A stretch of 64,000 bases of DNA from Paulinella micropora (Eukaryota > Cercozoa > Imbricatea > Euglyphida): positions 643,456 through 707,455 of the forward strand of contig BJOX01000193.1 in assembly GCA_009731375.1 (NCBI GenBank), written 5' to 3'. The position numbers and the translations under genes are program-made. Numbering within the stretch: the stretch's first letter is position 1; every line of letters begins with the position of its first letter. The notes below the pieces were generated by a model that did not search any database, had not been told where the DNA came from, and was given only the letters and a program-made list of their open reading frames with translations. This document shows positions 51,879 to 63,969 of this stretch, in pieces.

Positions 51879-52856
51879 ATGGACACTGAAGAAAAACTGC
51901 TCGTGCCGGAAGCATCGCGATTTTGTCTCTTCCCGATACGGCGTCCGGACCTGTATTCATTCTATGAAGCTTCCCTGCGGTCGTTCTGGACAGCAGATGA
52001 GCTAGACTTGAGCCGGGAACAGGCCGATTTCAAGAAATTGAGTGCGGACGAGCAGCATTTTATTAAGATGGTGCTGGGTTTCTTTGCTAGCTCGGACGGC
52101 ATCATCCAAGAGAACCTGGCCGCTAATTTTTTGGCCGAAGTGCAATATTCCGAAGCGAGACTTTTTTATTCTTACCAGATCTTTAACGAAGCGGAACACT
52201 CGCGGACCTACAGCCTGTTGATCGACACGATCATCAGCGACCAGCCAGAGAAGGACAAGCTGTTCAATGCAATCACGCAAGTCCCGACTGTGGCCCAAAA
52301 CGCCAAGTGGGCGCTGCAGTGGCTCAGCCCGGCCCGGTCTTCGTTTGCCGAGCGGCTGGTGGCGTTCGCTTGTGTGGAACTTGTCCAGTTCGCCTCTTCT
52401 TTCGCCTCCATCTTTTGGCTGAAACAAAAGCACCCGGGCCTGCTGCAGGGCCTGTGCACCAGCAACGAGTTTATTGCGCGGGACGAGACACAGCACGGCT
52501 TGTTCGCGTGCCACTTGTACAAGCACCACGTGTCGAACAAGCTGCAGATGTCGCGCATTTTCCAGATCGTGGCGGGCTGCGTCGAGGTCGAACGGAGGTT
52601 CATCAGCGAGTCGCTGCCGGTGGCCTTGCTGGGCCTGAACGCGACGCTGATGGAGCGGTACGTGGAGTTTGTGGCGGACGGCCTGTTGCAGAACTTGGGC
52701 CTGAGCGAAAAGCTGTACGGGGTGGCCAAGTGCCCCTTGCCCTTCATGGAGCAGCTAGGCGTGGTAGGCAAGACTAACTTTTTCGAGAAGAGAGTGAGCG
52801 AGTACGCGCGGGCGCCGGCCAAGGAGCCTGAATGGGGCCTAGACCAGGACTTCTAG
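51879..52856 (+). CDS. nrdB: Ribonucleotide reductase small subunit
   Basis: 325 aa class Ia beta subunit carrying the diiron-tyrosyl radical. Ligands D40, E104, H107, E167, E203 and H206, with radical Y111 (EAEHSRTY). C terminus ...EWGLDQDF is the kind of acidic/aromatic tail that docks to alpha. The in-frame ATG at 51879 is used; an ATG at 51838 in a better position is out of frame by one, so a uORF or a missing base is possible. Works with the large subunit at 26497-28764. Ends 4 bp inside the convergent coiled-coil gene. Confidence 0.95.
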   Translation: MDTEEKLLVPEASRFCLFPIRRPDLYSFYEASLRSFWTADELDLSREQADFKKLSADEQHFIKMVLGFFASSDGIIQENLAANFLAEVQYSEARLFYSYQIFNEAEHSRTYSLLIDTIISDQPEKDKLFNAITQVPTVAQNAKWALQWLSPARSSFAERLVAFACVELVQFASSFASIFWLKQKHPGLLQGLCTSNEFIARDETQHGLFACHLYKHHVSNKLQMSRIFQIVAGCVEVERRFISESLPVALLGLNATLMERYVEFVADGLLQNLGLSEKLYGVAKCPLPFMEQLGVVGKTNFFEKRVSEYARAPAKEPEWGLDQDF

Positions 52857-53140
52857 CCATTGATGGTGTCTGGCATCTCTACGATCGTCTCTTCTAGAGC
52901 CATTTCGGTCTCGGCTGCTGCCGCGTGGGCGGCTGCCTCGGCTGCTGCCGCCTCGGCCTCTTCTTGCTGTTGGATAAGCGTCTTGACTTGCTCGCACATG
53001 TCCTTGTCACAGCAGACCTTTTCACACAGCGCAATCTGCAGCTGTAACTTCTCTCGTTCTACGGCCAGTATCCGGCGGCGTGCTAGGCACATGGCCAGCT
53101 CGTTCTCGTTCTCAGCTAGAGCTTGTCGCAACGCGTCCAT
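52853..53140 (-). CDS. Coiled-coil protein, 95 aa
   Basis: Heptad-rich (ALAENENELAMCLARRRIL...VEREKLQLQIALCEKVCC) with an Ala/Glu-rich second half. Four Cys in the middle. No family. Confidence 0.55.
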   Translation of the reverse strand: MDALRQALAENENELAMCLARRRILAVEREKLQLQIALCEKVCCDKDMCEQVKTLIQQQEEAEAAAAEAAAHAAAAETEMALEETIVEMPDTING

Positions 53141-53178
53141 TTTTAATTTAAAAATACAGACTCGAAAGAAAAAAAAGA

Positions 53179-53826
53179 TCAGCCCGGAATCTCGGTAATA
53201 GACACAAAACCTCTTTCATAGACGGCTGATCCAATGTTTGCAATGTAATTTACGGCAGTTGCTGTACCTCCGTAAACCTCGATCCAGATGTACTCGTTCG
53301 CGGCCACTTCCACTATGCCAGCTAGATTCACTGTCGCATACTGCCCGTTGAAAGAAGTACCGTTACTATAAGTGGTGGAGTGCAGCCAGCGCACCGACGC
53401 GATCGCGGTGTTGCTGGCCGGCCTGCTAGCACTCTTCTCGACCCAGGCTTCGGCGTTCATGGGACTGCTCGTGGCGGTGTTTTTGAATTTGACGCAGGCA
53501 GCAACGAGCCATTTCCTGGTCATGCCCGACGTGTTCTGGAACGTGGTGTAGCTGGTAGAAGCGTTGCCCGAGTTGCTAGTCAAGCGAGTGATATTGCCGA
53601 AAGAAGGTGCGATTCTCACCGTGTTGTCGTAAGTCATGATCCTGCCATTAGCATTAGCAAAAGTCAGCACTGTTTCGCACAGCCAGTGGCCGTTGTCCCA
53701 GGTGCCCAGCTCGAACTCGCCGAGGTCGTTGAGCTGGAGCACACGATCAGTGCCAGCGGAGGGCAGCGCGCTCGGCGAATGGCCCAACTCACTCACCGAA
53801 ATATTATCGTTTAATTCCGGCTGCAT
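53179..53826 (-). CDS. Beta-rich surface-type protein, 215 aa
   Basis: The ATG at 53826 starts MQPELNDNISVSELGHSPS. The rest is Ser/Thr/Asn-rich with alternating strands (GEFELGTWDNGHWLCETVL, TRKWLVAACVKFKNTATSS, NEYIWIEVYGGTATAVNYI), like TNF/C1q-type heads or virion fibres. Last clear gene of the viral block. Role inferred from composition only. Confidence 0.6.
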   Translation of the reverse strand: MQPELNDNISVSELGHSPSALPSAGTDRVLQLNDLGEFELGTWDNGHWLCETVLTFANANGRIMTYDNTVRIAPSFGNITRLTSNSGNASTSYTTFQNTSGMTRKWLVAACVKFKNTATSSPMNAEAWVEKSASRPASNTAIASVRWLHSTTYSNGTSFNGQYATVNLAGIVEVAANEYIWIEVYGGTATAVNYIANIGSAVYERGFVSITEIPG

Positions 53827-53849
53827 CACTGTAGTAATAATATCATGAT

Positions 53850-54540
53850 TCAAATAATAATATCCTCAGTGACTCCGATGATGCGGCGACGACCGTCACT
53901 CAGATGCGTATTTGCAGAATCTATCTCAATATTGGCCCGGTCGGCGGCGGTGTAATAAGGCTCTTTGATTTCTTGCGCGCATATGGGGACCGCGCTCGGG
54001 GGGGGAGAAGCCTCAGAGATTATGCCGGCCGCCGGCACACCCGGTATATATCACCGTGGCAATGGCCGCAATACTTATCGTTCCGGTCCCAGTGTCTGTT
54101 ATCAGGGCCTTCAAAGTTGGTCTGCGGGAGTCTTTTGAGCCTGGACGGTCCCTAGTTTAGGTATTCCACAGTTTTCATATCGTTGGGACAGTTTTCGGTT
54201 ATTAAATATCGTACCATTGTAACACAAATGTGTCATTTTCCGATCAAGTTGCTCGTTGATTTATGATTATTAGTATTAATAAATTAAGTTGAACCTATCC
54301 GGTATTAATATAAATTTGAGGCTTTTTTCATTAATTTTTCGGTAGTTATTAATACAAGTACTTATCTTTTGAAGTTTATTATGTCGGACAATATAAAAAC
54401 CTTTTCGAGTTTGAAGCTGACTCAGAATCACAGAAATAAATTCAAGCTCAGGCTCTTAAATAATTGGTCCTCGAGTGGTATAAAGTCTTAATAAAGTAAT
54501 TATCTGTAAAACTCATCTCAGCCTAAACGGTGACAACAGT
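53850..54540. other. Right border zone of the viral block
   Basis: GC-rich to about 54150, with a TGCCGGCCGCCGGCA palindrome near 54022 and a 62-codon minus frame that lacks a convincing ATG. It then changes sharply to AT-rich host-like sequence (54170-54530). No target-site duplication or terminal repeat identified. Confidence 0.5.
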
Positions 54541-54547
54541 TGCAAAC

Positions 54548-54551
<4 letters not shown>

Positions 54552-54625
<74 letters not shown>

Positions 54626-54796
54626 NNNNNNNNNNNNNNNNNNNNNNNNNNNNNNNNNNNNNNNNNNNNNNNNNNNNNNNNNNNNNNNNNNNNNNNNNNN
54701 NNNNNNNNNNNNNNNNNNNNNNNNNNNNNNNNNNNNNNNNNNNNNNNNNNNNNNNNNNNNNNNNNNNNNNNNNNNNNNNNNNNNNNNNNNNNNNNN

Positions 54797-54869
<73 letters not shown>
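54552..54869. repeat. CT dinucleotide array with gap
   Basis: CT repeats on both sides of 171 N (54626-54796). Confidence 0.95.
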
Positions 54870-54871
<2 letters not shown>

Positions 54872-54929
54872 GCCCTCCAGCGCGTTACCAGTAGCTCCAA
54901 CTGCTGCCAGCGCCTTCTAAACCTCCACC

Positions 54930-55039
54930 TGATAGATAGATAGACAGATAGATAGCTGAGATAGATAGATAGATAGATAGATAGATATATAGATAGATAG
55001 CCTACGGATAGATAGAAAGATAGATAGATAGATAGACAC

Positions 55040-55076
<37 letters not shown>

Positions 55077-55740
55077 CCTCCACCTGATGCATGCATATAC
55101 ATCATATATACAGAACCAAGCGTCTATATTGTATACTTACAGGGCTAAATGCCTATACTATCTGCATGTCCATGTCGTCCATACATACATACATACATAC
55201 ATACATACATACATACATAGATGTAAATAGTAACGACACCTCTATATACTATTTACATGTATGTATGTATGTATGTATGTATATATGTATGCGTATGCAT
55301 GAATGAATGTACATGGTTTGCAACCAAACAACAAGTGAAGTGTAGATGCGTGTATGGTTCGAATTGAAACGAAAGAAAAAGAGAAAACTGTATATGTAGC
55401 ATTTGCTTACATTAAAACGAAGATGAGGAGAAGCAACAATGTACACTTCCTCCTATACGTTGCATCTAGGATAAATATAACCTACACGCATGCAGAATAT
55501 AGATAGATAGATAGATGGATGGATGGATGGATGGATAGATAGATAGATGGATGGATGGATGGATGGATGGATGGATAGATAGATAGATAGATAGATGGAT
55601 AGATGGATGGATGGATGAAATAGATAGATAGATAGATAGAAAGATAGATAGATAGATAGACAGATAACAGATAGATGAATAGATAAGTAGATAGATAGAT
55701 AGATAAATAGATAGATAGATAGATAGATAGATGAGATATC
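54930..55740. repeat. GATA/GATG microsatellites with short unique islands
   Basis: Tetranucleotide tracts interrupted by unique sequence at about 55090-55170 and 55300-55500. No gene. Confidence 0.9.
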
Positions 55741-56435
55741 GACTAATATCAGAAAAAAGGAGCTTCTGATTTCGTCAACCAAGGAAGTCTGTGGGTAAAG
55801 TATTGATGCCCAGCTAAGCCGTGATGTTTGCACGGAAGGGACTGATACAGGCGATACCAATCTCCCTAGTACCAGGCGGGGCCAGGGATCGTTCCATAAG
55901 CGCCCCTTGCAGAACGAGCTCCCACCTCCATTACAGAGGACCCAGTAAGCAGATGGAGTTTCGAGACTGTTCGACAGTCTAGTATAAACCGACAGAGCAC
56001 TGTGGGTTTTATTCCGGGCTCAAAAAGCGAGAAAGGGCACCCTGAGGGAACAGGACTGTGCTTCCCGTCGCTATTTCGGCATGTGACTTATAGGCGTATG
56101 GCTAGGCACACATAAGGCACCCCACCACGGGCCCAGCACACTCACACCATCCCCTAATTCTCTGTCTGTCGACAGATGGCACCCATTTCAAAAAACCAAG
56201 CCCAAGGGAGGGTCAGTGACACCTCAAGTGGCCTTGGTTCACTCCGTGGAGTAAGTGATGAGATCAGCTGATGAGATATCGACTAATGTCAGAAAAAAGG
56301 AGCTTCTGATTTCGTCAACCAAGGAAGTCTGTGGGTAAAGTATTAACCCAATGCCCAGCTAAGCCGTGATGTTTGCACGGAAGGGACTGATACAGGCGAT
56401 AGTACCAGGCGGGGCCAGGGCTCGTTCCATAAGCG

Positions 56436-56437
<2 letters not shown>
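55731..56437. repeat. Dispersed-repeat-like segment with partial duplication
   Basis: About 180 bp beginning 'gatgagatatcgactaat' (55731-55912) recurs with small indels at 56272-56437, flanking about 360 bp of unique sequence. Non-coding by inspection. Confidence 0.8.
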
Positions 56438-56470
<33 letters not shown>

Positions 56471-56696
56471 AAGGTCATTAAAACGAAGATGAAGAGAAGC
56501 AACAAAGTGCACTTCCTCCTATACGTTGCATTTAGGATAAACATCACCTACACGCATTCAGAATATAGATAGATAGATAGATGGATGGATGGATAGATAG
56601 ATAGATAGATAGATAGATGGATGAATGGATGGATGGATAGATAGATAGATAGATAGATGGATAGATAGATAGATCACAGATAGATGAATAGATAAG

Positions 56697-56740
<44 letters not shown>

Positions 56741-56783
56741 AAGGTCACCTTGGAAAGGAAGGGCCAGAAGTAACGGTCGTTCA

Positions 56784-56821
<38 letters not shown>

Positions 56822-57025
56822 GGATAGATAGATCGATAGAATAGATAGAAAGATAGACAGATAGATAGATAGATAGATAGATAGATATATAGATAGATAG
56901 GCAGGTAGGTAGGTAGAGATAGATAGATAGATAGATAGATGGATAGATAGATAGATAGATAGATAGATACTATAGGTCACCTTGGACAAAAAAGCCAAAA
57001 GTAACGGTCGTTAAACAGATAGATG

Positions 57026-57058
<33 letters not shown>

Positions 57059-57113
57059 ATAGATACTATAGGCGACCTTGGATAAGAAGGGCCAAACGTA
57101 ACGGTCGTTCAAC

Positions 57114-57154
<41 letters not shown>

Positions 57155-57206
57155 TAGACCTTGCACAAGAAGGGCCAAACGTAACGGTCGTTCAACAGAT
57201 AGATAG

Positions 57207-57237
<31 letters not shown>

Positions 57238-57244
57238 GACAGAC

Positions 57245-57289
<45 letters not shown>

Positions 57290-57337
57290 CTATAGGTGAC
57301 CTTGGATAAGAAGGGCCAAACGTAACGGTCGTTCAAC

Positions 57338-57386
<49 letters not shown>

Positions 57387-57454
57387 TATAGATAGATAGA
57401 TAGATACTATAGGTGACTTTGGATAAGAAGGGCCAAACGTAACGGTCGTTCAAC

Positions 57455-57497
<43 letters not shown>

Positions 57498-57571
57498 CAG
57501 ATAGATAGACAGATAGATAGATACTATAGGTGACCTTGGATAAGAAGGGCCAAACGTAACGGTCGTTCAAC

Positions 57572-57604
<33 letters not shown>

Positions 57605-57655
57605 CTATAGGTGACCTTGGATAAGAAGGGCCAAACGTAACGGTCGTTCAACTGT
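56438..57655. repeat. GATA arrays with an interspersed 45-bp unit
   Basis: 'ggtgaccttggataagaagg' plus 'gccaaacgtaacggtcgttc' recurs about nine times from 56740 to 57650, each followed by 40-100 bp of GATA repeats. Confidence 0.9.
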
Positions 57656-57835
57656 GCCTGTCGCTTTACCCGCCTAAGCATGTGTGTTATTGTTATTGTT
57701 ATTGTTATTGTTATTATCCCTGGACGGTGTTGGGAGTAGGGGGTGGGGGGTTTTGGGGGGAGGCAAAAAGTGATAAGAAGTGGGGCTAGCGAGGTTTGGT
57801 GCGCGAAGCGCACCGGTAAACCATCCTTTCTTTTA

Positions 57836-57868
<33 letters not shown>

Positions 57869-58030
57869 GGGGAGTACATAGGCCATCGGTCCCTTTCCAT
57901 GGGCTGATTGGTATAAAGCTCCTAGAGTAATGTTCTATGCCGTCACTTCCTTTATTCCACCGATTGGTGTGGAGACTTTCCTTATGGAATGGAGGACTGG
58001 ATGCACATGGCCTTTTGGCTCAGCAATTGG
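57656..58030. other. Unique host-like segment, no gene seen
   Basis: Contains short TTA/TTG repeats and a G-rich run. No convincing frame. Confidence 0.5.
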
Positions 58031-58040
58031 CAGGAGATAC

Positions 58041-58042
58041 AC

Positions 58043-58120
<78 letters not shown>

Positions 58121-58221
58121 TACTACTACTACTACTACTATTATTATTATTATCATTATTATTATTATTATTACTATTATTATTATTATTATTATCATCA
58201 TCATTATCATTATCATTATTA

Positions 58222-58279
<58 letters not shown>

Positions 58280-58357
58280 GCCATTACTATTACTATTACT
58301 ATTACTATTACTATTACTATTACTATTACTATTACTATTACTATTACTATCTATTAC

Positions 58358-58424
<67 letters not shown>

Positions 58425-58433
58425 CATTATTAC

Positions 58434-58502
<69 letters not shown>
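58041..58502. repeat. TTA trinucleotide array
   Basis: Long TTA/TAT repeat with CTA and hexamer variants. Confidence 0.95.
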
Positions 58503-58503
<1 letters not shown>

Positions 58504-58722
58504 GCTGCATCAGTACGCCTCAGATATAGTAAATCTGCCTTGGAGTGTTGACTGTGACATATTTGAGGGAAATCCCGATGAAAAAACCTAGTCACACTTG
58601 CTAAACAGAGTTCCAGCCCAATGGCCTCAAGGCGTTAAACTGTGACGCCAACTCATAACCCTTTGGTGGTAGATGCTGGGGAGGAGGGTCGTTGCGCGCG
58701 TAAAAGATCTTAAACTCCGCAT

Positions 58723-59075
58723 NNNNNNNNNNNNNNNNNNNNNNNNNNNNNNNNNNNNNNNNNNNNNNNNNNNNNNNNNNNNNNNNNNNNNNNNNNNNNN
58801 NNNNNNNNNNNNNNNNNNNNNNNNNNNNNNNNNNNNNNNNNNNNNNNNNNNNNNNNNNNNNNNNNNNNNNNNNNNNNNNNNNNNNNNNNNNNNNNNNNNN
58901 NNNNNNNNNNNNNNNNNNNNNNNNNNNNNNNNNNNNNNNNNNNNNNNNNNNNNNNNNNNNNNNNNNNNNNNNNNNNNNNNNNNNNNNNNNNNNNNNNNNN
59001 NNNNNNNNNNNNNNNNNNNNNNNNNNNNNNNNNNNNNNNNNNNNNNNNNNNNNNNNNNNNNNNNNNGTCTCTCTC

Positions 59076-59134
<59 letters not shown>

Positions 59135-59190
59135 CACACACACACAGACACAGACACAGACACACACACACACACATACTACCGTAATCT
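58723..59190. repeat. Gap followed by CT/CA array
   Basis: 344 N (58723-59066), then CT and CA dinucleotides. Confidence 0.95.
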
Positions 59191-59535
59191 GTGGTGGTAG
59201 GTGGCTGGTTGCTCGCGATACAGCGTCCGGACCGACATGATTAGCTACATGATTTGACAGAAATATAAAAAAAAATTGAATAATCTGTGGTAGGTGGCTC
59301 TTTGCTCACACAGCATCCGGGCCGACGTGATTAGCTATATTATTTACTACAAATAAAAAATTGTATGCATAACTACATTCAGATATATATGTAAGCGGTG
59401 GCAGGCCCGAACCCACGTGAATTACCTACATGATTTAGCAGAAAAAAAAAAAAAAGGAATGTAATCTGTGGTGGTGGGTGGCTGTTTGCTCACACGGCGC
59501 GGCGTCCGGACCGGAGTGACCAGCTACATGACTTG
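59183..59535. repeat. Degenerate repeat of about 90-130 bp, three to four copies
   Basis: Shared segments: 'taatctgtggtggtaggtgg', 'gcgtccggaccgacatgatt' and 'tacatgattt'. Starts near 59183, 59281, 59395 and 59462. Confidence 0.7.
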
Positions 59536-59579
59536 GTTGAAATAAGAGAATTGTATGAAAGAATGGTCAGAAAGGGAGC

Positions 59580-59582
<3 letters not shown>

Positions 59583-59615
<33 letters not shown>

Positions 59616-59636
59616 ACTCCCCTCCCCCTCTCCCTC

Positions 59637-59689
<53 letters not shown>

Positions 59690-59717
59690 CCCCCCCCTCC
59701 CTCCCTCCCTCCCTCTT

Positions 59718-59752
<35 letters not shown>

Positions 59753-59825
59753 GTCTCTCTGTGTCTCTCTCTGTCTCTGTCTCTGTCTCTCTGTCTCTCT
59801 GTCTCTCTGTCTCTCTGTCTCTCTG

Positions 59826-59881
<56 letters not shown>

Positions 59882-59915
59882 GATGGATAGACAGACAGAC
59901 AGACAGACAGACGAC

Positions 59916-59960
<45 letters not shown>
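59583..59960. repeat. CT-rich and GATA microsatellite
   Basis: CT/CCT/GTCT repeats then GACA/GATA. Confidence 0.95.
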
Positions 59961-59965
<5 letters not shown>

Positions 59966-60004
59966 GTAGATGGCAGAAAAAAGGCGAAGTAACAACACAG
60001 CGCA

Positions 60005-60365
60005 TACAGAAAATTATCTGTCTATCTGGTCTGTCTGTCTGTTTGGAGCTATCGCCTGGTCTGTATAAATCATGGTTTGTGTGTGGGAACGAGGAGGAGT
60101 TGGGAGCTCATATTGGCAGGGTGGTTAGCCCCAGACTCGATCTTGATGCTGGTATAATTTTTTTTGGAATTCACGCAAATTGTTGCGTTAGGGGAGTCTC
60201 CTGAATGCCAAATTTCCTTGTTTTTTTTTAGCCTATTTTCTGCTATCTGTCTTAAGTTTGTTTGTGTACCTTGTTGGATCGTCGGCAAAAGAAGGGAGAG
60301 GGGAGTACAAGGCACATATAAAAGAGAGATAGGCGATCGATCCCATACAGACAACGGGGCTGGAA
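60005..60365. other. Unique segment, no gene assigned
   Basis: Open frames are below 100 codons and lack recognisable motifs. Confidence 0.5.
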
Positions 60366-60584
60366 ACCAGGCTATAGAGATAGATAGTGATAGGTTTGTA
60401 GATAGGTAGATAGATAGATGGATAGATAGAGAAAAGACGTGCGATAAAGGCTACTGGGCTGGAAATACGGCTGTAGATATTAATGTATATAGGAAGATAG
60501 GTTTGTAGAGATAAATAGATAGATAGATAAATAGATAGATGGATAGATGGATAGATAGATAGATAGATAGATAGATATATAGAT

Positions 60585-60633
<49 letters not shown>

Positions 60634-61200
60634 TATCGATAGATATATCGATAGATAGATCGATCGATTGATAGATAGATAGATAAATAGATAGATAGAT
60701 AGATAGATAGATAGAAAAGAGACATGCGGTCGATCCCGTACAGACAGGTTGGCTGGAAACCAGGCTATATATATATATATATATAGATAGATATATAGGT
60801 GGATAGAGAGGTATGTAGGTAGGGAGGTAGGTAGCTAGGTAGGTAGGTAGGTAGGTAGGTAGATAATATAGATATATAGGTGGGTAGGTGGGTTGGTAGG
60901 TAGGTAGGTAGGTAGGTAAGTAGATAGGTAGATAGGTAGGTAGGCAGGTAGGCAGGTAGATAGATAGATAGATAGATAGATCGATAGATAAATAGATAGA
61001 TCGATAGATGGATCGATAGATAGATCGATAGATAGATAGATAGATAGATAGATAGAAAAGAGACAAGCGGTCGATCCCGTACAGATAGGTTGGCTGGAAA
61101 CCAGGCTATAGATAGATAGATAGATATATAGATATATCGGTGGATAGAGAGGTAGGTAGGTAGGTAGGTAGGTAGGTAGGTAGATAGGTAGGTAGGTAGG

Positions 61201-61243
<43 letters not shown>

Positions 61244-61250
61244 GTACACA
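60366..61250. repeat. GATA/GGTA arrays with a repeated 50-bp island
   Basis: An island of the type 'gcggtcgatcccgtacagac' plus 'ggctggaaaccaggctata' occurs at about 60325, 60435 (diverged), 60727 and 61067. Confidence 0.9.
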
Positions 61251-61363
61251 CACATGCATACATACATACACACACATACATACATACATACATACATACA
61301 TACATACATACATACATGCATGCATGCATGCATGCATGCATGCATACATCACACACACATACA

Positions 61364-61398
<35 letters not shown>

Positions 61399-61675
61399 TA
61401 CATACGTACGTACGCACGTTACGTTACGTTACGTTACGTTAATTTCCGTATGTACGTCATACATACATACATACATACATACATACATACATACATACAT
61501 ACATAAGTACGTACGTACTGGTTCAAGGTGTGGGGTGAGGTCCCATTGAAAATTATGTATGTATGTATGTATTGAAAATTATGTATGTATGTATGTATGT
61601 ATGTATCTATGTATGTATGTATGTATGTGTGTACCTATGTATTTACGTATGTACGTACGTACGTACGTACGTATG

Positions 61676-61706
<31 letters not shown>

Positions 61707-62400
61707 GTACGTACGGGTTCGAGGTGTGGGGTGAGGTCCCATTGAAAATTATGTATGTATGTATGCATGTATGTATGTATGTATGTATCTATATATATAT
61801 GTATGTATGTATGTATGTGTGTATGTACCTATGTATTTACGTATGTGTATGTATGTATGCATGTATGTATGTATGCATGTATGTATGTATGTATGTATGT
61901 ATGTAAGTAAGTACGTACGTACTGGTTCGAGAGGTGGGATGAGGTCCCATTGAAAATTATGTATGTATGTATGTATGCATGTATGCATGTATGTATGTAT
62001 GTATGTATGTATGTATGTATGTATGTATGTGTGTATGTGTGTGTGTGTGTACCTATGTATTTACGTATGTACGTACGTACGTATGTATGTATGTGTATGT
62101 ATGTATGTATGTATGTATGTATGCATGTATGTATGTATGTATGCATGTAAGTAAGTACGTACGTACTGGTTCGAGGTGTGGGGTGAGGTCCCATTGAAAA
62201 TTATGTATGTATGTATGTATGTATGTATGTATGTATGCATGTATTTATGTATGTATGTATGTATGTATGTATTTGTGTATGTACCTATGTATTTACGTAT
62301 GTACGTACGTACGTACGTATGTATGTATGTATGTATGTATGTATGCATGTAGGTAAGTACGTACGGGTTCGAGGTATGGGGTGAGGTCCCATTGGGTATT
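61251..62400. repeat. TACA/TATG arrays with a 45-bp island repeated five times
   Basis: 'ggttcgaggtgtggggtgag' plus 'gtcccattgaaaattatg' recurs at about 61519, 61717, 61923, 62168 and 62367 with intervening TATG/TACG repeats of about 200 bp. Confidence 0.9.
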
Positions 62401-62439
62401 CGATACAGCTAAATGACTAACCTATGATACATAGATAGA

Positions 62440-62652
62440 CAAACACACACACACACACACACAAATGACGACGACGACCACGACGACGACGACGACGATG
62501 ACGACATAAACATCATCATCGTCATCAACAACAACAGCAGCAGCAGCAGCAACAACAAAAAACAACAACAGCAGCAACAACGACGACGACAACAACAACA
62601 ACAACAACAATACAACAACAACAACACCAGAAGCAGCAGCAGCAGCAGCAGC

Positions 62653-62691
<39 letters not shown>

Positions 62692-62699
62692 ATATGCAT

Positions 62700-62755
<56 letters not shown>

Positions 62756-62758
62756 CTT

Positions 62759-62806
<48 letters not shown>

Positions 62807-62808
62807 CA

Positions 62809-62844
<36 letters not shown>

Positions 62845-62850
62845 TATATT

Positions 62851-62890
<40 letters not shown>

Positions 62891-63875
62891 TATATATAAA
62901 CAAAAGTCGCATGGTGAATCGGTCACAGCATATATATATATATATATATATACATATATATATANNNNNNNNNNNNNNNNNNNNNNNNNNNNNNNNNNNN
63001 NNNNNNNNNNNNNNNNNNNNNNNNNNNNNNNNNNNNNNNNNNNNNNNNNNNNNNNNNNNNNNNNNNNNNNNNNNNNNNNNNNNNNNNNNNNNNNNNNNNN
63101 NNNNNNNNNNNNNNNNNNNNNNNNNNNNNNNNNNNNNNNNNNNNNNNNNNNNNNNNNNNNNNNNNNNNNNNNNNNNNNNNNNNNNNNNNNNNNNNNNNNN
63201 NNNNNNNNNNNNNNNNNNNNNNNNNNNNNNNNNNNNNNNNNNNNNNNNNNNNNNNNNNNNNNNNNNNNNNNNNNNNNNNNNNNNNNNNNNNNNNNNNNNN
63301 NNNNNNNNNNNNNNNNNNNNNNNNNNNNNNNNNNNNNNNNNNNNNNNNNNNNNNNNNNNNNNNNNNNNNNNNNNNNNNNNNNNNNNNNNNNNNNNNNNNN
63401 NNNNNNNNNNNNNNNNNNNNNNNNNNNNNNNNNNNNNNNNNNNNNNNNNNNNNNNNNNNNNNNNNNNNNNNNNNNNNNNNNNNNNNNNNNNNNNNNNNNN
63501 NNNNNNNNNNNNNNNNNNNNNNNNNNNNNNNNNNNNNNNNNNNNNNNNNNNNNNNNNNNNNNNNNNNNNNNNNNNNNNNNNNNNNNNNNNNNNNNNNNNN
63601 NNNNNNNNNNNNNNNNNNNNNNNNNNNNNNNNNNNNNNNNNNNNNNNNNNNNNNNNNNNNNNNNNNNNNNNNNNNNNNNNNNNNNNNNNNNNNNNNNNNN
63701 NNNNNNNNNNNNNNNNNNNNNNNNNNNNNNNNNNNNNNNNNNNNNNNNNNNNNNNNNNNNNNNNNNNNNNNNNNNNNNNNNNNNNNNNNNNNNNNNNNNN
63801 NNNNNNNNNNNNNNNNNNNNNNNNNNNNNNNNNNNNNNNNNNNAAAAGTCGCATGGTGAATCGGTCACAGCATAT

Positions 63876-63922
<47 letters not shown>

Positions 63923-63929
63923 AAAAGTA

Positions 63930-63969
<40 letters not shown>

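Noticed and set aside
16773-54160. Terminal inverted repeats of the provirus
   Set aside because: I compared the left zone (17.9-19.3 kb) with the right zone (53.8-54.2 kb) and saw no convincing inverted match. The left 10-N join and poly-G tract make the comparison incomplete.
57930-58591. Poly-Ile/Tyr/Leu proteins
   Set aside because: Translations of the TTA array.
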